Assembly: GCA_022771185.1 (NCBI GenBank)
Contig: JALFCJ010000306.1
Span: forward strand, 1-15,211
Origin: Spirochaetales bacterium
Lineage (GTDB): Bacteria > Spirochaetota > Spirochaetia > Sphaerochaetales > Sphaerochaetaceae
Direction: 5' to 3'
Length of the DNA: 15,211 nt
The notes beneath the pieces were generated by a model. The model had not been told where the DNA came from. It worked only from the letters and a program-made list of their open reading frames with translations, and made no database searches. Each line of letters opens with the position of its first letter. Position 1 is the stretch's first letter. Shown in pieces: positions 14,606 through 15,211 of this stretch. Both the position numbers and the translations under genes were made by a program.

Positions 14606-15142
14606 ATGGCAAAAGAAAAGAAGAGTGCGGTAAAGGCTGCTACTCTTGCTGTTTCAATAGCTCTTGTTACAGTGTTTACAACTGTAGTCAAAATCCCTAC
14701 AGGTGGTGGCGGTTACCTTAACTGCAGTGACGTTGCAATCGCATTTATTGCATATACTCTCGGCCCTGTCACAGCTTTTGTTGCCGGTGGCGTAGGAGCG
14801 GCACTGGCAGATGCAATCGGTGGTTATGCACAGTGGGTGCCTATTACATTTGTTGCTCATGGTCTTGAGGGTCTCTTGATGGCTCTTCTTTTGAGAGAAG
14901 GTAAGAGAGAGTTTGAAAAGAATGAGTTATGGATTCGTAAGCTACTGGCAGCAATTGTATGTATGATTACTGTTGCAGGTGGTTACTTCCTTCTTGCTGG
15001 CACATTCCTTTATGGATACCCGACCGCTGCAGCTGAAATCCCTGGTAACTTGATACAGAGCGGTGTTGGAGCTGTTCTCGGTTTCATTCTCAGCGAAGGC
15101 GTCAAGAAAGCATATCCTCCTGTTAAGAGCCTTTCTTGGTAA
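14606..15142 (+). CDS. ECF transporter S component (riboflavin/HMP/pyridoxine-type family)
   Basis: The S component binds the substrate in the membrane and pairs with the EcfT and fused ATPase encoded just upstream. The 178-residue product has about six hydrophobic segments. Its central pattern is PTGGGGYLNCSDVAIAF (31-47), LGPVTAFVAGGVGAALADAIGG (52-73) and HGLEGLLMALLL (85-96), typical of the ECF-ribofla_trS type that includes HmpT- and PdxU2-like proteins. Specificity cannot be read from sequence; co-transcription with a PLP enzyme makes a vitamin B6 compound, or an amino-group compound, a reasonable guess. The start is ATG 14606 with GGAGGT at 14594-14599, and not the longer frame starting within ecfT. 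It is the last gene before a terminator. Confidence 0.88.
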   Translation: MAKEKKSAVKAATLAVSIALVTVFTTVVKIPTGGGGYLNCSDVAIAFIAYTLGPVTAFVAGGVGAALADAIGGYAQWVPITFVAHGLEGLLMALLLREGKREFEKNELWIRKLLAAIVCMITVAGGYFLLAGTFLYGYPTAAAEIPGNLIQSGVGAVLGFILSEGVKKAYPPVKSLSW

Positions 15143-15166
15143 ATCAAAAATAATCTTGATGATATA

Positions 15167-15195
15167 AGGACTGTCACATACGGCAGCCCTTTTTT
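15167..15195 (+). terminator. Rho-independent terminator of the second operon
   Basis: The stem AGGACTGTC (15167-15175) pairs with GGCAGCCCT (15182-15190), with one A-C mismatch and one G-U pair. The loop is six bases and six T end the structure (15190-15195). It begins 24 bases after the S-component stop. Flanking CTTGATG (15155-15161) and CATCAAG (15196-15202) can extend the hairpin. Confidence 0.8.
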
Positions 15196-15211
15196 CATCA
15201 AGAAAAAGGGG

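Noticed and set aside
1..15211. CRISPR arrays, tRNA/rRNA genes, insertion sequences or phage genes
   Set aside because: No regularly spaced repeats, tRNA-like cloverleaf, transposase or integrase motifs, or phage genes were seen on either strand.

Overview
The window is a dense, single-strand (+) stretch of a bacterial chromosome with moderate-to-low GC. Genes are packed with 4-base ATGA overlaps or strong GGAGG-type ribosome sites. The organism looks like a host-associated spirochaete (Treponema/Sphaerochaeta type). This rests on the apbE-rnfCDGEA-nusG_II-Gx order without a visible rnfB, several ECF importers, and an 11-G homopolymer of the kind known from treponemes. An anaerobic Firmicute cannot be excluded from sequence alone.

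Region 1 (1-10726) reads as one long operon. It starts with the 3' end of an unrecognised gene, then a lipoprotein ApbE flavin transferase, and the membrane redox-pump genes rnfC, rnfD, rnfG, rnfE and rnfA. Next come a NusG-domain-II membrane protein, a Gx-transporter (heptaprenyl diphosphate synthase component I-like) protein and a PsiE-like small membrane protein. It ends with an ECF energising core (EcfA, EcfT, EcfA') and an FkbM-type methyltransferase. ApbE would attach FMN to RnfD and RnfG. The Gx protein is the only S-component-like partner for the ECF core in this operon.

Region 2 (10727-11617) holds an orphan response regulator with a winged-helix-like output domain. Its leader carries an 11-G tract, a good candidate for phase-variable expression.

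Region 3 (11618-15211) is a second operon with its own good sigma70-like promoter. It encodes a class IV PLP aminotransferase, a fused double-ATPase ECF protein, a second EcfT and an S component of the riboflavin/HMP/pyridoxine-like type. It ends at a rho-independent terminator.

The most interesting signal is that the Rnf complex looks non-canonical. All four membrane cysteines expected to hold the [2Fe-2S] cluster between RnfA and RnfE are replaced (RnfE T18 and M101; RnfA E28 and S113). RnfB, the ferredoxin-facing subunit, is absent from the cluster. RnfG is roughly doubled, with two FMN-binding-like modules and two flavinylation-like motifs. Together these suggest an Rnf derivative with a re-routed electron path, perhaps from NADH through RnfC and flavins to the outside of the membrane, rather than a standard ferredoxin:NAD+ pump.
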